Positions 1 to 6,496 of a stretch of 6,947 nt of DNA are shown here, piece after piece. Every line of letters begins with the position of its first letter. The first letter of the stretch is position 1. The stretch is from the NCBI GenBank assembly GCA_021798635.1, contig JAJZGH010000248.1, forward strand, positions 1-6,947, given 5' to 3'. A model generated the notes under the pieces. That model saw only the letters and a list, made by a program, of their open reading frames with translations. It searched no databases and was not told the origin of the DNA. Both the position numbers and the translations under genes were made by a program. The stretch is from Planctomycetota bacterium (lineage in GTDB: Bacteria > Planctomycetota > Phycisphaerae > WQYP01).

Positions 1-790
1 GGATATTACAATTAAGAGACTTCATCAGCGCGGTCGGCGCGTCAAGCCCGCCATCCACGCGCACTCCAGTCACAATGCACTCTTGATGACCATTTCGCGT
101 TGCCTTGACTTTATCTGGGCTGACGCGAAACCCCGCCTGCCGGATGATTTTGGTCGCGGTATTCTTGAGCCGGAGCACATGTTCTGGCCCCGAAATAGTC
201 ATATCATCGAGATATTGAGTGAACGTCGACCCGTGTTGAATCGCCAATTTAGCAAGCCGCCGGGCCAGCGGCCGCGCAATGAGATTGGCAATTGCCGGGC
301 TGGTGGGAAATCCTTGCGGCAGGCGGCGCTCGGTGGTCGTAAGCTGCGTCAGCAGCCTTGCAACATCGGGGGAGCAGCCGCAATCCACAACGAACATGCG
401 ATATACCCGCTGTGAAGTTATTGATGGAAAAAAATCTTTGATATCCAGTTGCAGCCAGGCCTGGGCATTAACGTGTGGACGCGCATTGGTCAGGCAGGAT
501 CGGCCGCGGACCGAGCCGTGCAGCGATCTTGGGAGCTTCAGCCGCTGCAACAGTCGGTTCAGCCTGATGAGCACGCCCTTCAGGGGTTCCTCGGTTCGGT
601 AGAGCCGCCTTATTTTGCTCCCGACCTCTTGGGGAAATGGGTGGCTGTACTTGCTTGTGCTCGCGGCAAGGCCCACGAGAGCATCGAGCGGAATGGAAAG
701 CTGCCGAGCCAGATGGCCCGTGTCGCGCAGATTCAGTGCGTCGAGTCTGCGTGCTGCCAAGCGTAAAGAAGCTCCTTTCGATGCCATCAT
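1..790 (-). CDS. Retron-type reverse transcriptase, C-terminus cut by the window edge
   Basis: RNA-directed DNA polymerase that in retrons copies part of its own structured RNA into msDNA. Read on the minus strand, the ATG at 790 (or 787) is preceded by GGAG a few bases upstream, and an upstream TGA at 793-791 closes the frame, so the start is well supported. 263 residues are visible; the family is usually about 300-400, so the thumb and end lie left of position 1. Motifs in order: a helical N-terminus; LHGSVRGRS at about 89-97; the retron-specific NAxxH box (NARPH, 102-106); catalytic motif A, D116-x-K-D-F-F-P-S-I; LPQGFPTSP from 157; catalytic YLDD at 193-196; and the retron region-Y VTG at 240-242. 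NAxxH and VTG together separate retron RTs from group II intron and diversity-generating-element RTs. It is the last visible gene of a minus-strand unit with the structured RNA and small ORF upstream. All catalytic aspartates are present. Retron class is family knowledge; msDNA production is inference. Confidence 0.95.
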   Translation of the reverse strand, partial: MMASKGASLRLAARRLDALNLRDTGHLARQLSIPLDALVGLAASTSKYSHPFPQEVGSKIRRLYRTEEPLKGVLIRLNRLLQRLKLPRSLHGSVRGRSCLTNARPHVNAQAWLQLDIKDFFPSITSQRVYRMFVVDCGCSPDVARLLTQLTTTERRLPQGFPTSPAIANLIARPLARRLAKLAIQHGSTFTQYLDDMTISGPEHVLRLKNTATKIIRQAGFRVSPDKVKATRNGHQECIVTGVRVDGGLDAPTALMKSLNCNI

Positions 791-804
791 TCACTCCGGG
801 ATAT

Positions 805-1154
805 CTACCGCTTGTATACACGGGATAAAGCAAAATCGGCGTCGCGCACGGGCGACTCCGCAATAGATTGCAGGAAATTAGGGAACAAATTGCTCGCGCC
901 AATCCGATGAGGATTTTCCAGAATTTCAGCCCGGAAACCTTCAGATTCAAACTGAAGCTCAGATTACAATCTGCCTTCAGTTCGACGTCGGGTTCCGTAC
1001 GGGACGGAAGCTCTGGCGGAGCTTTTGCCAGTCGGGCCGGCTGCTGGGGCTGTCGGGAATTTTGCAATTCCGTGCAATTGCTGACGGGCTTGCGTTTTCC
1101 CCGGCAACCCTTGCTTGGCCTCTGACTGGTGCGGTAAACTTTTGGTTTGCTCAT
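805..1154 (-). CDS. Small ORF between the retron RNA and RT; apparent -1 frame change
   Basis: Unrecognised. The ATG at 1154 has an excellent ribosome site (AGGAGG, 1160-1165) about 5 bases upstream. The first 60 or so residues are basic and rich in Pro, Gln, Arg and Ser (MSKPKVYRTSQRPSKG...). In that frame the ORF then turns Cys/Leu-rich and runs on inside the RT to 468, which looks like read-through. A second frame, open from 963 to a TAG at 807-805, reads like real protein (ELQFESEGFRAEILENPHR... ending SRVYKR) but has no usable start, and a TAA at 966-964 closes it upstream. Joining the two requires one -1 shift (equivalent to one lost base) downstream of 964. It would give about 115 residues ending 14 bases before the RT start, typical operon spacing. 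The switch zone holds a hairpin (939-980), but I see no classic slippery heptamer, so an indel is likelier than programmed shifting. The position between RNA and RT matches the effector slot of type II retrons such as Eco1 and Sen2. The coordinates span the composite. Confidence 0.4.
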
Positions 1155-1187
1155 GCTAACCTCCTTTCTGCTTACCAAAGAGAAAGC

Positions 1188-1226
1188 CTGGTGCCAGCTT
1201 GAAGAACGTCTTCAAACGTGCACCAG
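1188..1226 (-). repeat. 14-bp two-part hairpin, candidate msd stem
   Basis: Inverted repeat CTGGTGC (1188-1194) with GCACCAG (1220-1226), an internal loop of 4 + 4 bases, then TTGAAGA (1199-1205) with TCTTCAA (1209-1215) around a 3-base loop. It is the longest stem of the leader and sits 8 bases from the inner 3' arm at 1174-1179, where a retron msd hairpin is expected just before a2. There is no T-run on the exit side, so it is not a terminator. Confidence 0.55.
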
Positions 1227-1311
1227 TTAAGTTTAAATCTTCTGCAAGTTCGACTGCGCAGAGTTGCCCCTGCGCCCAAATCCTGAAAGAACGACTTGTC
1301 GCTCTTTACGT

Positions 1312-1340
1312 CGCGTTGCATCATCGATGATCGCATCGCG
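1312..1340. repeat. 29-base interrupted dyad around ATCATCGATGAT
   Basis: A perfect 12-base palindrome (1320-1331) is extended by TGC/GCA across a one-base bulge and by CGCG/CGCG across one mismatch. It is one of the hairpins inside the candidate retron RNA. As DNA it could also be a protein-binding dyad. Confidence 0.55.
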
Positions 1341-1508
1341 TTGTGTTATCGGTGCATCCACCGGGATAATCCCGATGTTCTGCGCCCGATTTCCTCCAAT
1401 TACGGAGGCGGCCGCGCCTTTCGCGGCCCTTCAAAATTCGCCGAAGTGCGGCGGGCAGAAGATTTTGGCCGTACCAGCCAGTTTTTGGTTTTCAAAGAAC
1501 GTTTGGTA

Positions 1509-1537
1509 ATTTTACGGTACAAGATTTCGTGTGTCAA
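1509..1537 (-). promoter_or_regulatory. Near-consensus sigma-70 promoter of the retron unit
   Basis: On the minus strand a perfect -35 TTGACA (1537-1532) is followed after exactly 17 bases by TAAAAT (1514-1509), five of six matching the -10 consensus. The start would fall near 1502, three bases before the 5' arm of the structured RNA. Such a strong promoter ahead of a long untranslated structured leader is typical of retrons, where the RNA is needed in excess over the RT. Confidence 0.75.
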
Positions 1538-1630
1538 GGTAAAAAAAGAGATAAAAAACGCAACGGGTTGAATTTTCTTGCGAAGCCGGTACATTGTATA
1601 AATTATTTCCGCGTTGCGGAGAGGTGTTAT

Positions 1631-2074
1631 ATGCCAAACTCTGAAGCACATAAAATTATTGGTGGCCTCGCCGGGTTGACATCGCTGCATTTTTTGCCGC
1701 CGCTGTCGCTGGGGGGAGGATCGGCCACGCTCGCCGGGCGTGTTGCTGGCGGTGTCGTTGGCGGGCTTTTACCCGACTGGCTGGAGCCTGCTACCAGCCC
1801 GCGCCACCGGAGCACATGCCACAGCGCGGCTGCGGGTGGGGTGGCATTAACAGATCTCCATATCGCCCGAAATATCGAGGCGTACCTTCAGAGCAGATCG
1901 GCGGAAATACGCCATGAGGCGCACGGCCAATGTGATGCCGTGTTGAAGTTTCTCCAGAAAGTCTGGGCATGGGTAGTCGAATTTTTCGGAGGCGCGGCAG
2001 TTGGCGTTGTCGCCGGCTACGTGTCGCACCTGGTTGCAGACATGTTCACGCCCGCCGGACTTCCGATTCTCTGA
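1631..2074 (+). CDS. YdjM/DUF457-like membrane-bound metal-dependent hydrolase family protein
   Basis: 147-residue protein of the YdjM family (PF04307), annotated as putative inner-membrane metal-dependent hydrolases with no proven substrate. The ATG at 1631 follows GGAGAGG (1618-1624) at good spacing. Family signatures visible: an N-terminal His within SEAHKIIGG (H7), the glycine-rich hydrophobic helix ending GGLLPD with D49, the downstream HRSTCHS block (H59, H64), and the C-terminal GYVSHLVADMFTPAG (H133, D137). These His/Asp residues are the presumed metal ligands. Two hydrophobic segments (about 32-48 and 112-135) fit membrane insertion. At 147 residues it is at the short end of the family. 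It is divergent from the retron across an AT-rich gap and is followed 94 bases later by the ATPase-TOPRIM gene, possibly on the same transcript. Membership is well supported; function is unknown, and a link to the neighbouring defence genes is inference from position only. Confidence 0.85.
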   Translation: MPNSEAHKIIGGLAGLTSLHFLPPLSLGGGSATLAGRVAGGVVGGLLPDWLEPATSPRHRSTCHSAAAGGVALTDLHIARNIEAYLQSRSAEIRHEAHGQCDAVLKFLQKVWAWVVEFFGGAAVGVVAGYVSHLVADMFTPAGLPIL

Positions 2075-2168
2075 GCACGGGATCGTTTTTTTTGGATGGT
2101 GTTAGCAACACCTGCGGGAATATGCCTCCTGCACACGAGCCGAATGATTGGCAGGTAAAGCAGACAAT
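2075..2168 (+). other. Intergenic gap with T-run and small hairpin
   Basis: Just after the YdjM-like stop there is an 8-base T-run (2086-2093), then a perfect hairpin GGTGTT-AGC-AACACC (2098-2112). The T-run lies before the hairpin on the plus strand, so this is not a canonical terminator. A weak CGAT/ATCG stem precedes the T-run. I see no convincing promoter for the next gene, so read-through from the YdjM-like gene is possible. Confidence 0.3.
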
Positions 2169-3839
2169 ATGATCGAATCGATAAAGCTAAAATTCGGGAG
2201 AGGTCCCGGTGCGGAACCGCAGGTTATTTCAGGAGCGCCGATCACTGTGTTCGTGGGCCCTAATAACTCCGGCAAAAGTAAGGTGCTTTCTGAGATCTAT
2301 GCGTTCTGCCAAAGGGGCGACGCTAACGGTGGGAACGTCATTCTGGATAATGTGGTCTTTCGGCCGTTTACTGCTGAAAAAGCGGAAGAGGTATTAGAAC
2401 AGGTGACCCTGCATCCGGCAGCAGGCGAGGAATTTTCGGACGGAGAAGTGTACGTTGGCAAGAGCGGGCGTCGCCACCGGATCAAGCGCGATTTGATCAT
2501 TTCCGCGCTGCAGAACCCAACAGAAAATTGCGGTATATTCTGCCAGTATTTTCTCGGCTACAGCACGCTCATGCTCAATGGGACCAGCCGCATCAACTTG
2601 GCATCGCAAAAGCCGTTGGGGGACATGCAGGCCCCGGCCCAAAATAGTCTCCAGTTGCTATTCCGCGATGACGCGATACGGAAAGCTTTCAGAAAAGTAA
2701 TTCACAGTGCGCTTGATATGTTCCCCGTCATCGACCCAACGAATGGTGGCCAACTCAGGGTGAGGTTTTCACCAAGGGCACCGGCCGACTCCAGCGAAGA
2801 GAGAAATTTGGATTCGCGGGCGGTTGATTTCCACTCAAAAGCAGGTCTGATTGACAATTATAGCGACGGCGTGAAGGCATTTACCGGAATGATCATGGAG
2901 ATCATGGCCGGCGACCCGTCGGTGATCCTGATAGATGAGCCGGAGGCTTTCCTCCACCCGGCGCTGGCATTCACGCTTGGAAAGGAGATTTCCGACGCTG
3001 TTGCGAACACCGAAAAACGCATTCTCGCTTCAACGCACAGCCCACAGTTTCTGATGGGATGTGTTCAATCCGGCGTGCCCCTAAACATTGTCCGTTTAAC
3101 CTACCGTGGCGGGGTGGCGACATCGCGCATTCTCGAAAGCGAGAACCTTGTGAAATTGATGCGAGATCCACTCCTGCGATCAGCGGACGTTATGAGCGCG
3201 ATATTTTACGAGTCCGTTGTGGTGGCTGAGTCCGACGCGGACCGAGCGTTTTACCAAGAGGTGAATGAACGACTGTTGCGGTCTGACCCGAAACGAGGCA
3301 TCCCTAATTGCCTCTTCCTGAATGCACAAAATAAACAGACCATTCGAAGAATCATCGAGCCCCTGAGGCAGCTCGGTATCCCCGCCGCCGCAATCGTGGA
3401 CCTGGATGTTGTGAAGGATGGCGGAAAGAATTGGACCGAATTTCTGTCGTCAATCGGCGTGCCTGATGAGTTGCACCAGTCGTTTGGGCAACAGCGTGGT
3501 GATGTGAATAAATACTTTGAGACCTCCGGAAAGTGTATGAAAAGGGGCGGCGGCATCGCGATTCTTGACGATGGGGAAGCGGCCGCAGCTCAGGACCTTG
3601 TTAAGCGGCTGGCCGAATACGGAGCGTTTGTAGTGCCGGGCGGCGAGTTGGAGTCGTGGCTGGTGTCGCTGGAAATAACAGCCCGCAAATCTGATTGGCT
3701 GATTAGGGTGTTCGAGCGTATGGGCGACGACCCTAACGGTGCCAGCTACGTCACGCCCAGTGAAGGCGACGTCTGGGCATTTATGGACTTAGTGCGTTCG
3801 TGGCTAACCGCGGGACATCGAAGGGGAATCCCCGCATGA
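2169..3839 (+). CDS. OLD-family ATPase with C-terminal TOPRIM nuclease domain
   Basis: ATP-controlled nuclease of the OLD (overcoming lysogenization defect) class, 556 residues from the ATG at 2169. A TTG at 2148 would add seven residues; neither start has a strong ribosome site, and the ATG is preferred because MIESIKLKF begins the usual first strand of this ATPase. ABC-type ATPase half: Walker A GPNNSGKS (30-37), a signature-like segment SDGVKAF, Walker B VILIDEPEAFLHP (D256, E257), and the switch histidine in ASTHSPQF (H290). TOPRIM half: VVVAESDADRAFY (acidic E354), IVDLDV with D411 and D413, and the late acidic GGELESWL (E493, E495). All expected metal-binding acids are present, so it looks active. 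OLD proteins act in antiphage defence alone, with a helicase (Gabija), or as retron effectors (type I-B, Retron-Eco8). No helicase is adjacent here. It lies between a membrane protein and a DNA methyltransferase, and its partner is undecided. Confidence 0.93.
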   Translation: MIESIKLKFGRGPGAEPQVISGAPITVFVGPNNSGKSKVLSEIYAFCQRGDANGGNVILDNVVFRPFTAEKAEEVLEQVTLHPAAGEEFSDGEVYVGKSGRRHRIKRDLIISALQNPTENCGIFCQYFLGYSTLMLNGTSRINLASQKPLGDMQAPAQNSLQLLFRDDAIRKAFRKVIHSALDMFPVIDPTNGGQLRVRFSPRAPADSSEERNLDSRAVDFHSKAGLIDNYSDGVKAFTGMIMEIMAGDPSVILIDEPEAFLHPALAFTLGKEISDAVANTEKRILASTHSPQFLMGCVQSGVPLNIVRLTYRGGVATSRILESENLVKLMRDPLLRSADVMSAIFYESVVVAESDADRAFYQEVNERLLRSDPKRGIPNCLFLNAQNKQTIRRIIEPLRQLGIPAAAIVDLDVVKDGGKNWTEFLSSIGVPDELHQSFGQQRGDVNKYFETSGKCMKRGGGIAILDDGEAAAAQDLVKRLAEYGAFVVPGGELESWLVSLEITARKSDWLIRVFERMGDDPNGASYVTPSEGDVWAFMDLVRSWLTAGHRRGIPA

Positions 3840-4014
3840 GTGGCGGACCGGAAAACATCTTCCGTTCGCGCTCTTTCCCGAACGGGGCTGGCATTCGCGG
3901 CGGGCCGCAGCAGCTTGGGAAAACGGGAATCCTTTGATCGCTCCCACCGTTGGACTTCCGGGCTTGCTGCTGTTTTAATACGGACCATTGTGATTGGTGC
4001 AGGGAAAATAACGT
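3840..4014 (+). other. 175-base gap before the methyltransferase
   Basis: No convincing gene. Short frames on both strands look like coincidental openings with no ribosome site. The right half holds the probable methyltransferase promoter; the left half shows nothing I can name. Confidence 0.5.
3950..3979 (+). promoter_or_regulatory. Possible promoter of the methyltransferase gene
   Basis: TTGGAC (3950-3955) is followed after 18 bases by TTTAAT (3974-3979), and a TG at 3971-3972 makes an extended -10. The start would be near 3986, about 30 bases before the ATG at 4015. It would let the methyltransferase be expressed independently of the nuclease, as is common for protective methylases. The -10 is not strong. 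Confidence 0.35.
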
Positions 4015-6018
4015 ATGGGCCAAGATAATAGCGGCAGTTCAGCGATACCTTTTGGCCCCTCCAATCCGCATCCGCTTTCGAAGATGAAAACGGAGTTGGT
4101 GTGGGAGGGGAAATATGATGAATATGGCAATCGGCGGGAGATCGATATGGCCGGATTGGCCATGCCGATGCAGCGGATTGAGACCATTGATCAGCCGCGA
4201 AGTGAGGCTGCGGCGGCCAATCAACTGGATTTGTTTAATAAGAAAACCAGGCGGCTGGATGACTTCCGCAATCGCCTGATCTGGGGGGACAACAAGCTGG
4301 TCATGGCCAGTCTGTTGCAGGAATTCCGAGGCAAAATTGATCTTATCTACATTGATCCACCCTTTGATGTCGGCGCTGATTTCACGATGAATGTGCCGAT
4401 TGGCGATGGCAGCGAAGCCGTGGAAAAAGATCAATCGGCGTTGGAGATGGTTGCTTTCCGGGATATGTGGGGACGGGGGACGGATTCGTACATTCACATG
4501 ATTTATGAAAGGCTGGCGCTAATGCGGGAACTGCTAAGCGACCGCGGAAGCATCTACCTCCATATAGACTATCGTGTTGCCAGTTATCTCCGCGCGGTGA
4601 TGGACGAGGTGTTCGGGAAGCAGTGTTACCTTAACGAGATTGTCTGGTGTTACAGGGAACGGGAGCGGGTGCTCAGCACTTACAATCCAAAGCACGATGT
4701 AATTCTGTTCTACTCAAAAACAGAAGGTTCCTCGCGGGTTTTCAATTGGAGAGCTGCCACCGAGGAGTATTCGGCCGTCACGCGGAATAAATTCAAATAC
4801 CAGGACGAAAAAGGCTTTTACCAAATACGGGGGACGAACACCAAAGGTAGCCCTGTACGCGCCGCGGACGGCCTCGCGCCGGAGGATGAGGCGGCTAATC
4901 CGGGGCTGACGTACCGCGACTACCTTTTGGATAGGGAGGGCGTGGCCCCGAGAGATTGGTGGACGATCGGGATAATCAATAAGGCGGCCGACGAGCGAAT
5001 CGGATATAGCACGCAGAAACCGGAAGCGCTGGTGGAGCGGATCGTTTCTGTCTCCTCCAATGAGGGCGATCTTGTTGCTGATTTTTTCTGCGGCAGCGGA
5101 ACCACCGGCGCGGTCGCCGAGCGACTCGGCCGCCGCTGGATCATGGCTGATCTTGGACGCTTTGCCATTCACACCAGCCGCAAGCGATTGATCGAACTTC
5201 AACGAAAACTGCACACTGACGATCAGCCCTATCGCGCATTTGATGTTTACAACCTTGGCCGATACGAGCGCCAATGGTGGCAAAAGGAAACGCTGCACGG
5301 GGCTAATGAGGAACACCGCCGCGTGGTGCTGGAATTTTTCCGGGCGGAAATCCTGGCACCCGCCGGCACGCCGTCTCCATTGCTGCATGGTCGCAAGGGC
5401 AATGCGTTTTGCCATGTCGATGGCATCGATTCCATTTTCTCACGCGAGGAAGCCGCAGAAGTGGCCAAGGCCGTCAGCGCGGTCGGCGGGCGCGAATGCT
5501 ACTGTCTGGCGTGGGAATTTGAAATGGATTTGCGGCTTACTACGGCAGCGCTGGAAAAGGAACTGGGCGTAACGCTAAAGTTGGTTCAGATTCCGCGGGA
5601 AATAATGGAAAAGAACCGCAAAGGGCCGCCGCCGTTTTTGGAAGTTGCCGCCCTGGAAGCGCAGGCGGTGATACGAGAGCCAAAGGAAAAAGGTGAACTG
5701 CCGCCGGTGGATGTAAAATTAACACGGTTCTTGCCGTCCTTGGCGGAGGTGCCCGGCAGTGAGCTTGAAGCGATCCGGGAGCGGGCGATCCGCAGCGGTT
5801 TTGATTTTATCGACTTCTGGGCGGTGGATTTTGATTGGAAGCCGGGCCAACCGTTTAATCACCATTGGCAGGATTACCGCACGCGGAAAGATCGTTCGCT
5901 TAAAACCGTCAGCGACGCGGGTTATGTGTATGCGCAACGCGGCGTGCATACGATATGTGTAAAAGTGGTGGACACCTTCGGCTGCGATACGAGTATCACC
6001 TTGGAGGTGAAGGTGTAG
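4015..6018 (+). CDS. Type III Mod-like DNA methyltransferase (beta class, probable N6-adenine)
   Basis: 667-residue S-adenosylmethionine-dependent DNA methyltransferase. The catalytic motif IV IDPPFD (D114-F117) comes before the AdoMet-binding motif I DFFCGSGTTG (356-365), the order of beta-class enzymes, and DPPF favours adenine N6. RLIWGDNKLVM just before motif IV and STQKPEALVERIV just before motif I are typical of Mod proteins. The segment between about 235 and 330 (including RDWWTIG) should be the target-recognition domain. After about residue 385 comes a non-catalytic region ending in a conserved tail: DFIDFWAVDFDW near 596, then HHWQDYRTRKDRSLKT and a PKD-like strand segment GVHTICVKVVDTFGCDT. 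The tail occurs in Mod proteins usually paired with a Res-type helicase-nuclease. No Res gene follows: the next genes are convergent. The ATG at 4015 has AGGG 11 bases upstream; M24 is an alternative start. The nearest possible restriction partner is the OLD nuclease upstream. Confidence 0.94.
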   Translation: MGQDNSGSSAIPFGPSNPHPLSKMKTELVWEGKYDEYGNRREIDMAGLAMPMQRIETIDQPRSEAAAANQLDLFNKKTRRLDDFRNRLIWGDNKLVMASLLQEFRGKIDLIYIDPPFDVGADFTMNVPIGDGSEAVEKDQSALEMVAFRDMWGRGTDSYIHMIYERLALMRELLSDRGSIYLHIDYRVASYLRAVMDEVFGKQCYLNEIVWCYRERERVLSTYNPKHDVILFYSKTEGSSRVFNWRAATEEYSAVTRNKFKYQDEKGFYQIRGTNTKGSPVRAADGLAPEDEAANPGLTYRDYLLDREGVAPRDWWTIGIINKAADERIGYSTQKPEALVERIVSVSSNEGDLVADFFCGSGTTGAVAERLGRRWIMADLGRFAIHTSRKRLIELQRKLHTDDQPYRAFDVYNLGRYERQWWQKETLHGANEEHRRVVLEFFRAEILAPAGTPSPLLHGRKGNAFCHVDGIDSIFSREEAAEVAKAVSAVGGRECYCLAWEFEMDLRLTTAALEKELGVTLKLVQIPREIMEKNRKGPPPFLEVAALEAQAVIREPKEKGELPPVDVKLTRFLPSLAEVPGSELEAIRERAIRSGFDFIDFWAVDFDWKPGQPFNHHWQDYRTRKDRSLKTVSDAGYVYAQRGVHTICVKVVDTFGCDTSITLEVKV

Positions 6019-6046
6019 GGGACCCGTTGGGGCGGTCCGAAAACTC
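6019..6046. other. Short gap between convergent genes with a GGACC/GGTCC stem
   Basis: A 5-bp stem (6020-6024 with 6034-6038) around a 9-base loop lies between the convergent stops. No T-run follows on either strand, so a bidirectional terminator is only weakly suggested. Confidence 0.2.
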
Positions 6047-6496
6047 TTAAAGGCACAAGGTGAAGCGTCCATCAAAAGACAGAGACATCATTCCCCGGCA
6101 CAGGACATCCCTACCTAAGAGAACATCGAAAGCAGTGTCCGCATTCACGAATTCGGTTCCGAATACTGGCGTGACGAACATCTGCCCGAAAGCACTTCCG
6201 CTGGCTTCCGCCCTTTGGGTAAAATAGATCCCAATATTGAATTGGTAGCTGTTCACCGCGCTGCTGCCGTGCACACCGGCGACGGGCGTCTTACCCATTG
6301 GCGGCAAGGCAAGGTCCGCCACAACCTTGGAAGAAATACACGTGTTGGAGGCTCCTGTGTCAGCGAGGGCCGTATAAAACTTCGGCTGGTAATCCACAGG
6401 CAGCGCCGTCCCATCTGTTCCAATGGATGGCGGGAGCACCACCAACTGGATCAGCGGGCCGAGGTTAGGATGGTACGGGATGGAAATGCACGGCAT
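6047..6496 (-). CDS. Retropepsin-like aspartic protease domain protein
   Basis: 149-residue protein with the single-domain retropepsin fold expected to work as a homodimer. The catalytic triad is visible as ALADTGASNT (D46-T47-G48), and the second hallmark, a hydrophobic-hydrophobic-Gly turn, as FDVLLGRDVL (about 123-132, LLGRD). The intervening region has the alternating beta-strand character of the fold, and length fits bacterial clan AA proteins. There is no signal peptide or membrane segment, so it should be cytoplasmic. The ATG at 6496 has AGGA about 10 bases upstream, and the gene overlaps the end of the 93-residue gene by 32 bases in another frame, suggesting coupled translation. The substrate is unknown; the overlapping small protein is the obvious candidate partner or substrate. 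It is convergent with the methyltransferase, with only 28 bases between them, so not part of that unit. Confidence 0.9.
   Translation of the reverse strand: MPCISIPYHPNLGPLIQLVVLPPSIGTDGTALPVDYQPKFYTALADTGASNTCISSKVVADLALPPMGKTPVAGVHGSSAVNSYQFNIGIYFTQRAEASGSAFGQMFVTPVFGTEFVNADTAFDVLLGRDVLCRGMMSLSFDGRFTLCL

Larger units (their letters stand above)
1162..1502 (-). ncRNA. Candidate retron msr-msd RNA (structured leader of the RT operon)
   Basis: About 340 bases lie between the predicted transcription start (near 1502) and the first gene, with no convincing ORF. Two arms could close the RNA: near the 5' end TTCTTT-gaaa-ACCAAA (1499-1484), near the 3' end TTTGGT-aagcag-AAAGGA (1179-1162). They give 6 + 6 pairs across an internal loop, like retron a1/a2. 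Inside, in transcript order: CGCCG/CGGCG (1453-1439), GGCCGCG/CGCGGCC (1428-1410), CCTCC/GGAGG (1408-1393), nested ATCGG/CCGAT with CGGTG/CACCG or CGGGAT/ATCCCG inside (1376-1348), an interrupted dyad around ATCATCGATGAT (1340-1312), AAAGAGCGAC/GTCGTTCTTT (1307-1286), GCGCAG/CTGCGC (1275-1256), and a 14-bp hairpin next to the 3' arm (1226-1188). Two imperfect pairs are G-U on the minus-strand RNA but A-C on the plus strand, which favours the minus-strand RNA as the functional one. At about 340 nt it is longer than most studied retron RNAs. The priming guanosine and msr/msd boundary cannot be fixed by eye. Confidence 0.6.

Noticed and set aside
1..790. Group II intron or diversity-generating-element RT
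   Set aside because: NAxxH and VTG boxes are retron hallmarks. No intron maturase domain is visible, and no template/variable repeat pair was seen in the window.
83..866. Plus-strand ORFs over the RT
   Set aside because: Antisense to an RT with all its catalytic motifs; no independent support.
468..1178. Single minus-strand ORF of 236 residues covering the small ORF and part of the RT
   Set aside because: Its second half lies inside the RT gene in another frame and reads as a shadow (Arg/Pro/Ser-rich). Only the part from the ATG at 1154 to about 960 is kept.
1264..1571. Plus-strand ORFs in the leader region
   Set aside because: No ribosome site, no family resemblance, and they run antisense through the hairpins of the candidate retron RNA and across its promoter.
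2086..2112. Terminator after the YdjM-like gene
   Set aside because: The T-run precedes the hairpin on the plus strand and becomes an A-run on the minus strand, so neither orientation makes a standard terminator.
2148..2168. TTG start adding seven residues to the OLD protein
   Set aside because: No better ribosome site than the ATG at 2169, and the ATPase fold begins at MIESIKLKF.
4714..5415. 233-residue minus-strand ORF inside the methyltransferase
   Set aside because: Antisense to the catalytic core of a clear Mod protein; no ribosome site or recognisable domain.
5719..6075. 118-residue minus-strand ORF at the methyltransferase end
   Set aside because: Antisense to the conserved Mod tail and overlapping the retropepsin stop; a shadow.
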